A DNA stretch of 64,000 nt. Origin: Cellulosimicrobium arenosum. Lineage in GTDB: Bacteria; Actinomycetota; Actinomycetes; Actinomycetales; Cellulomonadaceae. The position numbers and the translations under genes are program-made. Below are positions 1 to 14,699 of this stretch, one piece after another. How positions within the stretch are numbered: the first letter of the stretch is position 1; every line of letters starts with the position of its first letter. The notes under the pieces were generated by a model. That model worked only from the letters and a program-made list of their open reading frames with translations. It did no database searches and was not told where the DNA came from. Location: NCBI RefSeq assembly GCF_014837295.1, contig NZ_JACYHB010000001.1, positions 310,001-374,000 on the forward strand, read 5' to 3'.

Positions 1-705
1 GGCGCCGAGCGTCGTGTCGTCACCGTGCCCCGGGTACACCCAGGTGTCGTCGCCGAAGCGGCGGAAGACCCTGTCGACCACGTCGTCGAGGAGCCGAGCG
101 AAGCGGACCGGGTCCCGGTCGGTGTTGCCCACGCCGCCGGGGAACAACGAGTCGCCGGTGAACAGGTGCACCCGGTCGGCGACCGCGTACGGACCGGTCG
201 CCGTCCCGGGCTCGCGGTACGCGAGCGCCACCGAACCGGGGGTGTGACCGCGCAGCGCGATCACCTCGAGCACCACCGCACCGACGTGCACGACGTCGCC
301 GTGGCGCAGGTTCCGGTCGGCCCGGACCCCGGTCGCGGCTTCGACGGCCGGAGCGTCCTGCACACCGACAGCCGCCTGCGCACCCGTCCTCGCGACCACG
401 TCCGCCAGCGCCCCGACGTGGTCGCGGTGCGCATGGGTCGTGACGACGACCGTGAGCGCCCCGTCGCCCGGTGCGTGCCGCTCGAGGTCGAGCAGGCGGT
501 CCGGTTCGGCCGCGGCGTCCACCAGCAGACGGTCGCCGCTGCGCCGGCAGGTCAGGACGTAGGCGTTGTTGGACAGGGGCCCGACGGCGAGCTTGCGGAT
601 CTCGACCTCGTCGAGGCGGCGCACGTCCGGGGGCCCGCCCACGACGACCGTGCCGGTGTAGCGGGTGTCGGCCGTCCCCGTGCGGTTCGCGTCCTGGTCG
701 GTCAT
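1..705 (-). CDS. MBL-fold metallo-hydrolase (glyoxalase II-like), C-terminus cut by window edge
   Basis: Metallo-beta-lactamase-fold hydrolase of the glyoxalase II/YcbL type, a thioester or lactone hydrolase of unknown physiological substrate. The zinc motif THAHRDH is visible near residue 90, followed by [16 protein letters not shown] and YPGHGDD, which supply the remaining metal ligands. The gene runs off the left edge, so the last residues are missing. ATG at 705 is chosen because CACAAT (713-718 on the minus strand) sits 7 nt upstream, as in other leaderless genes here; ATG at 714 is the in-frame alternative. It is divergent from uvrA, a common actinobacterial neighbourhood. Family certain, substrate unknown. 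Confidence 0.9.
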   Translation of the reverse strand, partial: MTDQDANRTGTADTRYTGTVVVGGPPDVRRLDEVEIRKLAVGPLSNNAYVLTCRRSGDRLLVDAAAEPDRLLDLERHAPGDGALTVVVTTHAHRDHVGALADVVARTGAQAAVGVQDAPAVEAATGVRADRNLRHGDVVHVGAVVLEVIALRGHTPGSVALAYREPGTATGPYAVADRVHLFTGDSLFPGGVGNTDRDPVRFARLLDDVVDRVFRRFGDDTWVYPGHGDDTTLGA

Positions 706-766
706 GGTGTTCATTGTGGCGTCCGCCCCTGCCCGTGCCCGTCTCGGCAGGACGAGCCGCGGGGGG

Positions 767-782
767 TCGAACACGTGTGCGA
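767..782 (+). promoter_or_regulatory. LexA (SOS) box upstream of uvrA
   Basis: TCGAACACGTGTGCGA is a 16-bp palindrome with a single mismatched pair. It matches the actinobacterial LexA pattern of CGAAC half-sites. It lies 18 nt upstream of the candidate -10 hexamer of uvrA, where it would cover the -35 region and block RNA polymerase. uvrA is a classical SOS gene, which supports the reading. Confidence 0.7.
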
Positions 783-799
783 GCGTGGGTGGTGGGACG

Positions 800-805
800 T
801 ACGAT
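800..805 (+). promoter_or_regulatory. -10 hexamer of uvrA (leaderless)
   Basis: TACGAT fits the actinobacterial TANNNT -10 element and ends 6 nt before the GTG at 812, so transcription would begin at or next to the start codon. There is no good Shine-Dalgarno sequence in front of the GTG. Confidence 0.6.
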
Positions 806-811
806 GCTCCG

Positions 812-3790
<2,979 letters not shown>

Positions 3791-3804
3791 GCCTGCAGCG
3801 GGAC

Positions 3805-4290
3805 CTACTCGGTCGTGCGCCTGGCCGGTGCCGGCTCCACGAGGACGCGGAAGTTCACCGAGCGTGCGAGGAAGCAGTGGTCGTGCGCGCGACGGTGCAG
3901 CGCGGCGAGGGCCGCGTCGTCGGCCCCTGCGGCGTCGTCGACCACGACGCGCGGGTGCATCGTGACGTCCGTGAACTGGCCCTCCCCGCCCGACTCGACA
4001 CGCATGCTCCCCGTCACGTCGTCGACGTACTCGCGCACGACGACGCCGGAAGCCGCCGCGAGGTGGAGGAACCAGAGCATGTGGCACTGGGACAGGCTCG
4101 CGACGAACAGCTCCTCGGGGCTGTAGCGTCGCGGGTCGCCCCGGAAGGCGGGATCCGCGGAGCCCGCCAGGGGCGGCCGGCCGTCGAGGAGCACGTCGTG
4201 GTCGCGTGCGTAGGCGGTGTACGACCTCGTCCCCGTGTGCCCGGCACCGGTCCAGCGCACCGTCGCGGAGTATCCGTGCTGAGCGCTCAC
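3805..4290 (-). CDS. OsmC family protein
   Basis: OsmC/Ohr-like protein of 161 residues, a family of thiol peroxidases reducing organic hydroperoxides. The diagnostic SLSQCHMLWFLHLAA helix carries the first active-site Cys, and the second is in HDHCFLARSVNF near the C-terminus; an Arg/Glu pair (RYSPEELF) precedes the first. GTG at 4290 starts the domain (SAQHGYSATVRW); upstream in-frame sequence is not conserved-looking. Convergent with uvrA, with only 14 nt between stops, and divergent from uvrC. OsmC versus Ohr subfamily cannot be settled here, though the motif spacing favours OsmC. Confidence 0.93.
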   Translation of the reverse strand: MSAQHGYSATVRWTGAGHTGTRSYTAYARDHDVLLDGRPPLAGSADPAFRGDPRRYSPEELFVASLSQCHMLWFLHLAAASGVVVREYVDDVTGSMRVESGGEGQFTDVTMHPRVVVDDAAGADDAALAALHRRAHDHCFLARSVNFRVLVEPAPARRTTE

Positions 4291-4429
4291 GAGGCCGTCC
4301 TCGTCAGCGGGGTGGTCCCCGGGGTCGTCTCCATGGGCACACCCTAGCCAGGTGTGGCGTGCACCACACCCGCGCCTCTGCCCGGGCACCGTGGCGCTGG
4401 GAGGTCGGCGGGGTGTGGGCGGGCTGACC

Positions 4430-4435
4430 TAGGCT
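4430..4435 (+). promoter_or_regulatory. -10 hexamer of uvrC (leaderless)
   Basis: TAGGCT ends 6 nt before the uvrC ATG. The same hexamer at the same distance precedes the genes at 37594 and 45226, supporting a genuine promoter and leaderless transcription. Confidence 0.6.
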
Positions 4436-4441
4436 GGACGC

Positions 4442-6511
4442 ATGGCCGACCCCGCGACGTACCGACCTGCGCCGGGGGAGATCCCCACCTCGCCGGGCGT
4501 CTACAGGTTCCGTGACGAGCACGGCCGGGTGATCTACGTCGGCAAGGCGAAGAACCTGCGCGCACGCCTGTCGAGCTACTTCCAGGACGTCGCGAACCTG
4601 CACCACCGCACGCAGACGATGGTCACCACCGCCGCGTCGGTCGAGTGGACCGTGGTGGGCACCGAGGTCGAGGCCCTCGCGCTCGAGTACTCGTGGATCA
4701 AGGAGTTCGACCCGCGCTTCAACGTCAAGTACCGCGACGACAAGTCGTACCCCTACCTCGCCGTGACGATGGGGGAGGAGGTCCCGCGGGCACAGGTCAT
4801 GCGCGGGGCGAAGCGGCCGGGGACGCGCTACTTCGGCCCGTACGGCCATGCGTGGGCGATCCGCGAGACGCTCGACCTGCTGCTGCGCGTCTTCCCGGTC
4901 CGCACCTGCTCGGCGGGAGTGTTCAAGCGCGCGCACCAGACCGGCAGGCCGTGCCTGCTCGGCTACATCGACAAGTGCTCCGCCCCGTGCGTCGGCCGGA
5001 TCACGCGCGAGGACCACCGGGCGCTGGCCGAGGACTTCTGCGACTTCATGGCGGGCGACACCCAGCGGTTCGTGCGCCGGCTCGAGCGCAAGATGAACGA
5101 GGCGGCGGGCGCGATGGAGTACGAGGCGGCTGCTCGGCTGCGCGACGACATCACCGCGCTCCAGCGCGCCACGGAGAAGAACGCCGTCGTGCTCGGCGAC
5201 GGGACGGACGCGGACGTGTTCGCCCTCGCGGGCGACGAGCTCGAGGCCGCGGTCCAGGTGTTCCACGTCCGGGGCGGACGCATCCGCGGTCAGCGGGGCT
5301 GGATCGTCGAGAAGGTCGAGGACGTGACCGACGCCGAGCTGGTCGAGCACCTGCTGCAGCAGGTCTACGGCGCCGCCGAGGAGGCTGCCGCGGTCGACGC
5401 GCGCACGGGAGCGGGCGCCCGCGGGGGAGCGCGCGACGTCGTGCCGCGCGAGGTGCTCGTGCCGACGCTGCCCACCGACCTCGACCAGGTGGCGACGTGG
5501 CTCACCGGCCTGCGCGGCGCGAAGGTGGACGTCCGGGTCCCGCAGCGCGGCGACAAGAAGGAGCTCGCGGCGACCGTGCGGGCGAACGCCGAGCACGCGC
5601 TCGCCCTGCACCGCACGCGCCGCGCGGGCGACCTGACGACGCGCAGCCAGGCGCTGCGCGAGATCCAGGAGGCGCTCGACCTGGACACCGCGCCGCTGCG
5701 GATCGAGTGCTACGACGTCTCGCACAACCAGGGCACGTTCCAGGTCGCGTCGATGGTCGTGCTCGAGGACGGGCTCGCGCGCAAGAGCGAGTACCGGCAC
5801 TTCACGGTGCGCGGGCCGGACGGCGAGGGTGCCCGCGACGACACCGCCGCGATGTACGAGGTGATCTCCCGTCGCTTCTCGCGCTACCTCGCCGACCGCT
5901 CCCGGTCGGGCGAGCCGGAGGTCGACGCCGGCCCGGTCCCCGCCCCACGCAGCGGCGAGGTCCCGCCGGACGCGCCGGTCGAGCGTGCGGGACGGTTCGC
6001 GTACCCGCCCAACCTCGTCGTGGTCGACGGCGGCCCGCCCCAGGTCGCCGCGGCCGCTCAGGCGCTCGCCGACCTGGGGATCGACGACGTCGCGCTCTGC
6101 GGTCTCGCGAAGCGGCTCGAGGAGGTCTGGGTGCCGGGGGAGGACTACCCCGTGATCCTGCAGCGCGCCTCGCAAGGTCTCTACCTGCTGCAGCGGGTGC
6201 GCGACGAGGCGCACCGGTTCGCCATCACCTTCCACCGCAAGAAGCGCAGCAAGGGCATGACGGCCTCGGCGCTCGACGGCGTGCCCGGTCTCGGTCCGGC
6301 GCGCCAGGCGGCGCTGCTCAAGCACTTCGGCTCGGTCAAGCGATTGCGGGCGGCGAGCACGGACGAGATCGCCGCGGTTCCCGGCATGGGCGCGCGGACA
6401 GCGGCGACGGTGGTCGCGGCCCTGGGTGGTGACGCACCGTCGGGCGCTGACACTCCGCACGACCCGGGGAGTGCCGTGACGACGGGTCCTGCTGGCATGC
6501 TGGAGCCATGA
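4442..6511 (+). CDS. uvrC: UvrABC system protein C (excinuclease nuclease subunit)
   Basis: Dual-incision nuclease of nucleotide excision repair, 689 residues. Domains in order: GIY-YIG nuclease ([10 protein letters not shown] ... [13 protein letters not shown], about residues 15-95), UVR domain that binds UvrB (about 210-245), RNase H-like endonuclease ([12 protein letters not shown], about 420-560) and a C-terminal tandem helix-hairpin-helix ([27 protein letters not shown]). The first gene of a tight uvrC-rapZ-yvcK-whiA run, with its stop overlapping rapZ by 4 nt. No lesions seen. Confidence 0.98.
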   Translation: MADPATYRPAPGEIPTSPGVYRFRDEHGRVIYVGKAKNLRARLSSYFQDVANLHHRTQTMVTTAASVEWTVVGTEVEALALEYSWIKEFDPRFNVKYRDDKSYPYLAVTMGEEVPRAQVMRGAKRPGTRYFGPYGHAWAIRETLDLLLRVFPVRTCSAGVFKRAHQTGRPCLLGYIDKCSAPCVGRITREDHRALAEDFCDFMAGDTQRFVRRLERKMNEAAGAMEYEAAARLRDDITALQRATEKNAVVLGDGTDADVFALAGDELEAAVQVFHVRGGRIRGQRGWIVEKVEDVTDAELVEHLLQQVYGAAEEAAAVDARTGAGARGGARDVVPREVLVPTLPTDLDQVATWLTGLRGAKVDVRVPQRGDKKELAATVRANAEHALALHRTRRAGDLTTRSQALREIQEALDLDTAPLRIECYDVSHNQGTFQVASMVVLEDGLARKSEYRHFTVRGPDGEGARDDTAAMYEVISRRFSRYLADRSRSGEPEVDAGPVPAPRSGEVPPDAPVERAGRFAYPPNLVVVDGGPPQVAAAAQALADLGIDDVALCGLAKRLEEVWVPGEDYPVILQRASQGLYLLQRVRDEAHRFAITFHRKKRSKGMTASALDGVPGLGPARQAALLKHFGSVKRLRAASTDEIAAVPGMGARTAATVVAALGGDAPSGADTPHDPGSAVTTGPAGMLEP

Positions 6512-7446
6512 GCAGCGAACCTGCGCCGAACACCGTCCCGAGCGGCATCCCGGCGATCGAGGCGGCGACCCACTCGCCGGAGCGCCAGGAGTCCGAGGTG
6601 CTCATCATCACCGGCATGTCCGGCGCGGGGCGCTCGCGGGCGGCAGCGGTGCTGGAGGACCTCGACTGGTACGTCGTCGACAACCTGCCGCCTCGCATGA
6701 TCATCCCCCTCGTCGACCTCATGACCCGGGCCGGCTCGAGCCTGGAGCGCATCGCCGCCGTCGTGGACGTGCGCGGGCGCGAGTTCTTCCGCGACCTCGT
6801 CGAGGTGCTGGACCACCTGCGCCAGAGCGGGGCGTCCTACCGCATCCTGTTCCTCGACGCCTCGGACGAGGTGCTCGTGCGCCGCTACGAGCAGGTGCGC
6901 CGCCCGCACCCCCTCCAGGGTGAGGGTCGGATCCTGGACGGTCTGGGGGAGGAGCGCCGTCTCCTGGCGAGCCTCCAGGAGCGCGCGGACGTCGTCATCG
7001 ACACGTCCGAGCTCACCGTCCACGACCTCGCGCGCGAGGTGCGTGCGGCGGTCGCCGACGGGACGCCGGACGCGTTGCGGATCAACGTGCTCTCCTTCGG
7101 TTTCAAGTACGGGATCCCGCTCGATGCCGACCACGTCGTGGACATGCGGTTCCTCGCCAACCCCTACTGGATCACCGAGCTGCGCCACCTCACGGGACGC
7201 GACGCGCCGGTCCGGGACTACGTGCTGGGCCGCCCGGGTGCCAGCGACTTCATCGACCGGTACGTGCACGCCCTCGAGCCGGTCCTCGCGGGATATCTCG
7301 ACGAGGAGAAGCGCTACGTGACGATCGCGGTCGGCTGCACCGGGGGCAAGCACCGGTCGGTGGCCGTCAGCGAGGCCATCGCCGCCCGGCTGCGCGCACA
7401 GGGCCACCGCGTCACGGTGACCGCGCGCGACCTCGGCAAGGAGTGA
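6508..7446 (+). CDS. rapZ: RNase adapter protein RapZ
   Basis: P-loop nucleotide-binding protein of the YvcJ/RapZ family (312 residues). The Walker A is GMSGAGRS near residue 35, and the RapZ C-terminal domain has the conserved [17 protein letters not shown]. In enterobacteria RapZ steers a small RNA that controls amino-sugar synthesis; in Gram-positives it binds nucleotides and influences competence or envelope, so its role here is inferred. ATG overlaps the uvrC stop (ATGA) and its own stop overlaps yvcK, so it is translationally coupled in the conserved uvrC-rapZ-yvcK-whiA order. Confidence 0.97.
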   Translation: MSSEPAPNTVPSGIPAIEAATHSPERQESEVLIITGMSGAGRSRAAAVLEDLDWYVVDNLPPRMIIPLVDLMTRAGSSLERIAAVVDVRGREFFRDLVEVLDHLRQSGASYRILFLDASDEVLVRRYEQVRRPHPLQGEGRILDGLGEERRLLASLQERADVVIDTSELTVHDLAREVRAAVADGTPDALRINVLSFGFKYGIPLDADHVVDMRFLANPYWITELRHLTGRDAPVRDYVLGRPGASDFIDRYVHALEPVLAGYLDEEKRYVTIAVGCTGGKHRSVAVSEAIAARLRAQGHRVTVTARDLGKE

Positions 7447-8417
7447 ACGCGGCCATGGTCACGGGGCGTTCGCCCGCAGTCGTCGCCCTCGGCGGTGGCC
7501 ACGGCCTGTCCGCCTCGCTGTCGGCGCTGCGGCTCATGTCCGACCGGCTGACGGCGATCGTGACGGTCGCGGACGACGGCGGCTCGTCCGGGCGGTTGCG
7601 CTCGGAGCTGGGCGTCCTGCCGCCGGGAGATCTGCGGATGGCGCTCGCGGCGCTCTGCGACGACTCCGAGTGGGGGCGTACCTGGAGCGCGTTGCTCCAG
7701 CACCGGTTCACGTCCGAGGGAGATCTCGACAACCACGCGGTGGGCAACCTGCTGATCGTGGCGCTCTGGGAGATCCTCGACGACCCGGTGAGCGGGCTGG
7801 ACTGGGTGGGTCGGCTGCTCGGGGCGCGGGGACGTGTGCTGCCGATGGCGTCGGTCCCGCTCGGTATCGAGGCCGACGCGCGCGTCGGTGACCGGCTGAC
7901 GACGGTGGTGGGGCAGAGCCACGTCGCGGTCACTCCGGGCATCGAGCAGGTACGTCTCGTCCCTCCGGACCCGCCGGCCTGCCCCGAGGCGGTCCAGGCG
8001 ATCGAGGCGGCCGACTGGGTCGTGCTCGGCCCCGGCTCGTGGTTCTCCTCCGTCATGCCGCACCTGCTCGTGCCCGAGCTGGCCCGGGCACTGCACACCA
8101 CGCGCGCGCGGCTGTGCGTCACCCTCAACCTGGAGGCCGAGACGGGCGAGACCGCCGGGTTCTCCGCGGCGGACCACCTGGACGTCCTGCACAAGCACGC
8201 GCCCGAGCTGCGGGTCGACGCCGTCGTCGCCGACCCGTCCGCCGTCGAGGACACCGACCAGCTCGCGCGGACCGCGCGTCGCACGGGTGCCCGGCTCCTG
8301 CTGCGCCAGGTGAGCCGAGGCGACGGCACGGCGCGTCACGACGCGCTGCGCCTCGCGGCCGCGTACCGGGACGTGTTCGACGACGTCCTCGGCGACGTGG
8401 ACGACCGGACGGGCTGA
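7443..8417 (+). CDS. yvcK: Gluconeogenesis factor YvcK/CofD-like
   Basis: 324-residue protein of the YvcK (CofD-like) family, which binds UDP-sugars and is needed for growth and cell-wall precursor supply on gluconeogenic substrates. Family motifs are [18 protein letters not shown] at the N-terminus, [12 protein letters not shown], and the [15 protein letters not shown] segment. GTG at 7443 overlaps the rapZ stop by 4 nt; an ATG at 7455 is a possible shorter start that would still include the whole glycine-rich loop. The next gene, whiA, is 61 nt downstream. Confidence 0.96.
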   Translation: MNAAMVTGRSPAVVALGGGHGLSASLSALRLMSDRLTAIVTVADDGGSSGRLRSELGVLPPGDLRMALAALCDDSEWGRTWSALLQHRFTSEGDLDNHAVGNLLIVALWEILDDPVSGLDWVGRLLGARGRVLPMASVPLGIEADARVGDRLTTVVGQSHVAVTPGIEQVRLVPPDPPACPEAVQAIEAADWVVLGPGSWFSSVMPHLLVPELARALHTTRARLCVTLNLEAETGETAGFSAADHLDVLHKHAPELRVDAVVADPSAVEDTDQLARTARRTGARLLLRQVSRGDGTARHDALRLAAAYRDVFDDVLGDVDDRTG

Positions 8418-8478
8418 GCACGGCGGTCAGCAGACGGTCGGCAGGGCTCGTCCCGGTCATCGATGGCAGGATGGCGCC

Positions 8479-9459
8479 ATGGCGCTCACGGCACAGGTGA
8501 AGGACGAGCTCGCACGGGTGCGGGTGGACAAGACGTCGTGCCGACGGGCCGAGGTGTCGTCCATGCTGCGGTTCTCCGGCGGGCTGCACCTCATCTCCGG
8601 GCGGATCGTCATCGAGGCCGAGCTCGACACCGCGATCGCGGCCCGCCGGCTGCGCGAGACGATCTCCGACGTCTACGGGCACACCAGCGACCTGATCGTC
8701 GTGTCCGCGGGCGGGCTGCGCAAGTCCAGCCGCTACGTCGTGCGGGTGGTGCGCGACGGCGAGTCGCTCGCCCGCCAGACGGGCCTGCTGGACCAGCGTG
8801 GCCGGCCGGTCCGGGGCCTGCCGCCCCAGGTGGTCTCGGGCGGGGTCGACGAGGCGGAGGCCGCGTGGCGAGGTGCCTTCCTGGCGCACGGCTCGCTCAC
8901 CGAGCCGGGCCGGTCCTCGGCCCTCGAGGTGACGTGTCCCGGACCGGAGGCGGCGCTCGCGCTCGTCGGGGCCGCTCGTCGCCTGGGCGTGCCGGCGAAG
9001 GCACGTGAGGTCCGGGGCGTGGATCGTGTCGTCGTCCGGGACGGGGACGCGATCTCGGCGCTCCTCGTGCGGCTGGGCGCGCACGACGCGGTCCTCGTCT
9101 GGGAGGAGCGGCGCACGCGCCGGGAGGTCCGCGGTACGGCGAACCGGCTCGCGAACTTCGACGACGCGAACCTGCGGCGTTCCGCGCGGGCGGCCGTCGC
9201 GGCCGGAGCGCGGGTCGAGCGTGCGTTCGAGATCCTCGGTCCCGACCTGCCGGACCATCTGCGCGAGGCCGGCGAGCTGCGTCTCGCCCACAAGCAGTCC
9301 TCGTTGGAGGAGCTGGGTCAGCTGGCGGACCCGCCCCTGACGAAGGACGCCGTCGCCGGTCGTATCAGGCGCCTGCTGTCGACCGCGGACAAGCGTGCTG
9401 CGGAGATCGGCATCCCGGACACCGAGGCGGGACTGAGCCCGGAGCTGCTCGACCTGTGA
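8479..9459 (+). CDS. whiA: DNA-binding protein WhiA (sporulation/cell-division regulator)
   Basis: 326-residue WhiA: an N-terminal degenerate LAGLIDADG homing-endonuclease-like fold ([13 protein letters not shown] ... [15 protein letters not shown]) followed by a C-terminal helix-turn-helix ([28 protein letters not shown] in pieces from about residue 270). In Streptomyces WhiA with WhiB controls sporulation septation; in non-sporulating relatives it acts in division and chromosome segregation. Last gene of the uvrC-rapZ-yvcK-whiA run. CAGGAT lies 6 nt upstream of ATG, so an internal leaderless promoter is possible. Confidence 0.97.
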   Translation: MALTAQVKDELARVRVDKTSCRRAEVSSMLRFSGGLHLISGRIVIEAELDTAIAARRLRETISDVYGHTSDLIVVSAGGLRKSSRYVVRVVRDGESLARQTGLLDQRGRPVRGLPPQVVSGGVDEAEAAWRGAFLAHGSLTEPGRSSALEVTCPGPEAALALVGAARRLGVPAKAREVRGVDRVVVRDGDAISALLVRLGAHDAVLVWEERRTRREVRGTANRLANFDDANLRRSARAAVAAGARVERAFEILGPDLPDHLREAGELRLAHKQSSLEELGQLADPPLTKDAVAGRIRRLLSTADKRAAEIGIPDTEAGLSPELLDL

Positions 9460-10773
<1,314 letters not shown>

Positions 10774-10896
10774 CGATCACGCCTCGACGCGTGAACCCGA
10801 CGACGTCCGCGTCCGCACCGCCGAGACCGGCGGGCGCGGGCGCGGGCGTCGTCGTGCGCTGACCCCACCGGACGCCATCTGCCACCTGGAGTGCTC

Positions 10897-12096
10897 ATGA
10901 AGACCATCGACGACCTCGGCGACCTGCGCGGCAAGCGCGTGCTGGTCCGCTCGGACTTCAACGTCCCCCTCGACGGGACCACCATCACCGACGACGGCCG
11001 GATCCGTGCGGCGCTGCCGACACTGAAGAAGCTGACCGGCGCCGGTGCGCGGGTCGTCGTCACGGCCCACCTCGGCCGCCCGAAGGGCGAGCCGGACGCG
11101 AAGTACTCCCTCGCGCCCGTCGCGGGCCGCCTCGGCGAGCTCCTCGGCGTCCCGGTCCACCTCGCGAAGGACGTCGTCGGCGACTCCGCCCGCGAGACCG
11201 TCGCGTCGCTCGCCGACGGCGAGGTCGCGCTGCTCGAGAACATCCGCTTCGACGCCCGCGAGACGTCCAAGGTCGACGACGAGCGGGCCTCGCTCGCGAC
11301 CGACCTCGCGTCGCTCGCCGACGCGTTCGTCTCCGACGGGTTCGGTGTCGTGCACCGCAAGCAGGCGTCGGTCTACGACGTCGCCCGGGTCCTGCCCGCA
11401 GCCGTCGGCGAGCTCGTCCTCAAGGAGGTCGACTCGCTCAAGCGCGCGACCGAGGAGCCGGCGCGTCCCTACGCCGTCGTGCTCGGCGGCTCGAAGGTGT
11501 CCGACAAGCTCGGCGTCATCGCGAACCTGCTGACCAAGGCCGACCGCCTGCTGATCGGTGGCGGCATGGTCTTCACCTTCCTTGCCGCACAGGGGCACCA
11601 GGTCGGCAAGTCGCTGCTCGAGGCCGACCAGATCGACACGGTCAAGGGCTACCTGGACGACGCGGAGAAGAACGGCGTCGAGATCGTGCTGCCCACCGAC
11701 ATCGTCGCCGCGGACTCCTTCGCGGCGGACTCGCCGCACGAGGTCGTCGCCGCCGACGCCATCCCTGCGGACAAGATCGGTCTCGACATCGGCCCCGCGT
11801 CGGCCGAGCTGTTCGCCAGCAAGATCGTCGACGCGCGCACGGTCGTGTGGAACGGCCCGATGGGCGTGTTCGAGTTCGACGCGTTCGCCGGCGGTACCCG
11901 GGCGGTGGCGCAGGCGCTCGTCGATGCGACCGCCCAGGGCGCGTTCTCGATCGTCGGCGGCGGCGACTCCGCCGCCGCGGTGCGCACGCTCGGCTTCGAC
12001 GAGGCCGGCTTCAGCCACATCTCCACCGGCGGTGGCGCGAGCCTCGAGTTCCTCGAGGGCAAGGACCTGCCGGGGATCTCGGTCCTCGAGAGCTGA
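10897..12096 (+). CDS. pgk: Phosphoglycerate kinase
   Basis: 399-residue kinase that makes ATP from 1,3-bisphosphoglycerate. The substrate-site motif [12 protein letters not shown] is at the N-terminus, HLGRPKG follows, and the nucleotide-binding C-terminal domain has [19 protein letters not shown] and [12 protein letters not shown] at 10897 is chosen because GGAG (10888-10891) lies 5 nt upstream; the in-frame GTG at 10891 would overlap that site. 123 nt after gap, in the same transcription unit. Confidence 0.98.
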   Translation: MKTIDDLGDLRGKRVLVRSDFNVPLDGTTITDDGRIRAALPTLKKLTGAGARVVVTAHLGRPKGEPDAKYSLAPVAGRLGELLGVPVHLAKDVVGDSARETVASLADGEVALLENIRFDARETSKVDDERASLATDLASLADAFVSDGFGVVHRKQASVYDVARVLPAAVGELVLKEVDSLKRATEEPARPYAVVLGGSKVSDKLGVIANLLTKADRLLIGGGMVFTFLAAQGHQVGKSLLEADQIDTVKGYLDDAEKNGVEIVLPTDIVAADSFAADSPHEVVAADAIPADKIGLDIGPASAELFASKIVDARTVVWNGPMGVFEFDAFAGGTRAVAQALVDATAQGAFSIVGGGDSAAAVRTLGFDEAGFSHISTGGGASLEFLEGKDLPGISVLES

Positions 12097-12174
12097 CCGG
12101 CCGGGCAGCCTCCCGCCCAGAACCATCACGACGTGCCGCTCACGGGCGGCCGTCCGACGAAGAGAGAAGACGAC

Positions 12175-12969
12175 GTGGCGAACACCCGTACCCCGCTCAT
12201 GGCGGGCAACTGGAAGATGAACCTGGACCACCACCAGGCCACCCACACCGTGCAGAAGCTGGCCTGGACCCTCAAGGACGCCAAGCACGACTACTCGACC
12301 GTCGAGGTCGCCGTGCTGCCGCCGTTCACCGACCTGCGTTCCGTGCAGACTCTCGTCGACGCGGACAAGCTCGACGTGAAGTACGGCGCGCAGGACGTGT
12401 CGGCACACCTCGAGGGCGCGTACACGGGCGAGATCTCGGCGACGATGCTGGCCAAGCTCGGCGTCACGTACGTCGCGATCGGGCACTCGGAGCGCCGCGA
12501 GTACCACGCCGAGACGGACGCGCTGCTCAACGAGAAGATCCTCGCGGCCGTCGGGCAGGGCCTCGCGCCCGTCCTGTGCGTCGGGGAGGGTCTCGACGTC
12601 CGCAAGGCGGGCGAGCAGATCCCGCACACGATCGCCCAGCTCCAGGGCGCCCTCGCGGGCATCCCTGCCACCCAGCTCGAGAACCTCGTCGTCGCGTACG
12701 AGCCCGTGTGGGCCATCGGTACCGGCGAGGTCGCCACGCCCGAGGACGCGCAGGAGGTCTGCGGTGCGATCCGTGGCGCCCTCGGCGACCTGTACGACGG
12801 CGAGCTCGCCGACGCGACCCGGGTGCTCTACGGCGGGTCCGTGAAGTCGTCGAACGTCGCGGCGATCATGTCGCAGCCGGACGTCGACGGCGCGCTCGTC
12901 GGCGGCGCGAGCCTCGACCCCGAGGAGTTCGCCAAGATCGTGCGCTACCAGGCGCACGCCACGGCCTGA
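12175..12969 (+). CDS. tpiA: Triosephosphate isomerase
   Basis: 264-residue TIM-barrel enzyme interconverting dihydroxyacetone phosphate and glyceraldehyde-3-phosphate. Active-site residues: Lys in AGNWKMN, His in GHSERR and the catalytic Glu in [11 protein letters not shown], with the phosphate-binding GGSVKSSN and LVGGASLD loops. GTG at 12175 starts right at the conserved [22 protein letters not shown] is the likely ribosome site. A 42-nt longer in-frame GTG (12133) has no conserved sequence. Followed by a strong hairpin. Confidence 0.98.
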   Translation: MANTRTPLMAGNWKMNLDHHQATHTVQKLAWTLKDAKHDYSTVEVAVLPPFTDLRSVQTLVDADKLDVKYGAQDVSAHLEGAYTGEISATMLAKLGVTYVAIGHSERREYHAETDALLNEKILAAVGQGLAPVLCVGEGLDVRKAGEQIPHTIAQLQGALAGIPATQLENLVVAYEPVWAIGTGEVATPEDAQEVCGAIRGALGDLYDGELADATRVLYGGSVKSSNVAAIMSQPDVDGALVGGASLDPEEFAKIVRYQAHATA

Positions 12970-12984
12970 CACCTGCACCATCCC

Positions 12985-13025
12985 GGGCCCGTGCGGACCT
13001 CCTGGACAGTGGTCCGCACGGGCTC
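12985..13025 (+). terminator. Hairpin after tpiA
   Basis: CCCGTGCGGACC (12988-12999) and GGTCCGCACGGG (13011-13022) form a perfect 12-bp stem around an 11-nt loop. It extends to 15 pairs with one G-U. No T tract follows, as is usual in high-GC actinobacteria. It probably ends or attenuates gap-pgk-tpiA transcription before secG. Confidence 0.7.
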
Positions 13026-13152
13026 CGGACGCGGGGTTGGCCCCGACCGCCCCCCGTCACCTACTCTTGACCCCTGTGCGGCAGGTCACGCCTGCTCATG
13101 ACAACCGGTCGATCGGCAACGTGCGGTCGGCCCCGACGCCAAGGACGAACTC

Positions 13153-13395
13153 GTGGACGCGCTGCGCATCATCCTCCAGGTCCTGCTGGTCATCTCCAGC
13201 GGGTTCCTCATCCTGCTCGTGCTCATGCACAAGGGGAAGGGCGGGGGGCTGTCCGACATGTTCGGTGGCGGCATCTCGAGCTCCGTGGGGAGCTCCGGGG
13301 TCGCAGAACGCAACCTCAACCGCATCACGGTGACGTTCGCGGTCATGTGGGCCGTCGTCGTGGTGCTCCTGGGGCTCATCCAGAAGGTCAGCTGA
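13153..13395 (+). CDS. secG: Protein translocase subunit SecG
   Basis: 80-residue auxiliary subunit of the SecYEG channel. It has two membrane helices (ILQVLLVISSGFLILLVLM and VTFAVMWAVVVVLLGLI) flanking the conserved cytoplasmic loop KGKGGGLSDMFGGG. GTG start at 13153; a TACTCT hexamer at about 13060 may give secG its own promoter with a 5' leader. Its place after tpiA is conserved in actinobacteria. Confidence 0.95.
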   Translation: MDALRIILQVLLVISSGFLILLVLMHKGKGGGLSDMFGGGISSSVGSSGVAERNLNRITVTFAVMWAVVVVLLGLIQKVS

Positions 13396-13486
13396 CAGAC
13401 GCCACCGAGCGGCGTGGACCGGTCTGCGAACCCGCGGCCGGTGACGGATCCAGTGCCGACGAGGGCACGACGACGGGGGAGTGCAC

Positions 13487-13834
13487 GTGGCAGGTGGAAG
13501 TGCGATTCGCGGGTCGCGTGTCGGGGCAGGGCCGCTCGGTGAGACGGAACGCGGCGATGCGGCGCCCCGGGTGCGCGTGTCCTACTGGTGCGCGAACGGT
13601 CACGAGACACGTCCGAGCTTCTCGTCCGAGGTGCAGGTCGAGATTCCCGAGACCTGGGACTGCCCGCGCTGCGGTTTTCCCGGCGGACAGGACCAGGACG
13701 ACCCGCCGGCACCGCCGCGCAACGAGCCCTACAAGACACACCTCGCCTACGTGAAGGAGCGCCGGTCCGACGCGGACGGCGTCGCACTCCTCGACGAGGC
13801 GCTCGCAGCCTTGCGAGCCCGGCGCGGCGGATGA
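13487..13834 (+). CDS. rbpA: RNA polymerase-binding protein RbpA
   Basis: 115-residue actinobacterial RNA polymerase-binding protein that stabilises open complexes with the primary sigma factor. It shows the basic N-terminal segment AGGSAIRGSRVGAG, a core domain with the zinc-ribbon-like pattern C-x-N-x-H ... CPRCGFPGG, and the C-terminal sigma-interaction helix (KTHLAYVKERRSDADGVALLDEAL). GTG at 13487 is preferred: GGGGGAG lies 5 nt upstream and the product begins at the conserved AGG; GTG at 13481 is in frame but overlaps the ribosome site. Exclusive to actinobacteria, so it is strong taxonomic evidence. Confidence 0.95.
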   Translation: MAGGSAIRGSRVGAGPLGETERGDAAPRVRVSYWCANGHETRPSFSSEVQVEIPETWDCPRCGFPGGQDQDDPPAPPRNEPYKTHLAYVKERRSDADGVALLDEALAALRARRGG

Positions 13835-13860
13835 CGGTGCCGTCGATCTGAGATCGCACG

Positions 13861-13898
13861 ACGAGGGGTGCACGTCGATGACGACGTGCACCCCTCGT
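13861..13898. terminator. Bidirectional terminator between rbpA and pgl
   Basis: A perfect 17-bp inverted repeat, arms 13861-13877 (ACGAGGGGTGCACGTCG) and 13882-13898, with loop ATGA. It sits between the convergent rbpA and pgl genes and can act on both strands. Confidence 0.85.
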
Positions 13899-13931
13899 GA
13901 TGCGTACGCGGCTGATGCGGACCGCGACGGC

Positions 13932-14699
13932 TCAGCGGCCGGCGGCCGCCGCGTCCAGGAGCCACAGCGTGCGCTCGGTCCCGCGCACCGCCGCGGCGGG
14001 TGTCAGGTGCTCGTCCGCTCCGGCGAGGGCGGAGGCGACGGCCTCGGCCTTCTCGGCGCCTGCCGCGACGACCCATGCCTGGCGCGCAGCGTGCAGGGAC
14101 TCGAACGTCAGGGTCACGCGCTCGGGTGGCGGCTTGGGAGATCCGTGCACCCCGGCCGTCGACGCCCCTGCGACGTCGAGAACGGCGTGGCCGGGGAACA
14201 GCGAGGCGACGTGCCCGTCCGGGCCCATCCCGAGCAGGAGGACGTCGAAGGCCGGGACGACCGCGTCGGCGTGCGCGTGCTCGGCGAGCTGGGCCGCGTA
14301 CCGGCCCGCGGACTCCTCGGGCGTCGAGGCGTCGTCCGAGGCCGGCATCGCGTGCACGTTGGCCGCCGGGAGCTGCGGGAGATGGTCGAGCAGCGCCGCC
14401 CGCGCCTGGGTCTCGTTGCGGTCCGGGTGGCCGCCGGGGAGGAACCGCTCGTCACCCCACCACAGGTGCACACCGGTCCAGTCGACCGCGTCCCTGACGA
14501 GGTGCTCCCGGACGGCGGCGAGGCTCGCGATGCCGACGGTGCCGCCGGTCAGGACGAGGTGCACCGGCCGCCGCAGCGACTGCAGGTCGAGCAGCCGCGT
14601 GAGCAGCCGGGAGGCGACCCCGGCGGCGAGCACCGTCGCATCGGGGTGCACGACGACCAGGCGGGCGTGAGCGTGGTCCGGTCCGTCGACGGCGCTCAT
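13932..14699 (-). CDS. pgl: 6-phosphogluconolactonase
   Basis: 255-residue DevB/SOL-type lactonase hydrolysing 6-phosphogluconolactone. Family motifs: LVLTGGTVGIASLAA, the WWGDERF segment, and LLGMGPDGHVASLFPGH. ATG at 14699 overlaps the opcA stop (ATGA), so it is coupled as the last gene of tkt-tal-zwf-opcA-pgl. Confidence 0.96.
   Translation of the reverse strand: MSAVDGPDHAHARLVVVHPDATVLAAGVASRLLTRLLDLQSLRRPVHLVLTGGTVGIASLAAVREHLVRDAVDWTGVHLWWGDERFLPGGHPDRNETQARAALLDHLPQLPAANVHAMPASDDASTPEESAGRYAAQLAEHAHADAVVPAFDVLLLGMGPDGHVASLFPGHAVLDVAGASTAGVHGSPKPPPERVTLTFESLHAARQAWVVAAGAEKAEAVASALAGADEHLTPAAAVRGTERTLWLLDAAAAGR

Noticed and set aside
10820-10850. GGGCGC repeats between gap and pgk as a tandem repeat element
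   Set aside because: Short, imperfect GC-rich run of a kind expected by chance in this composition.
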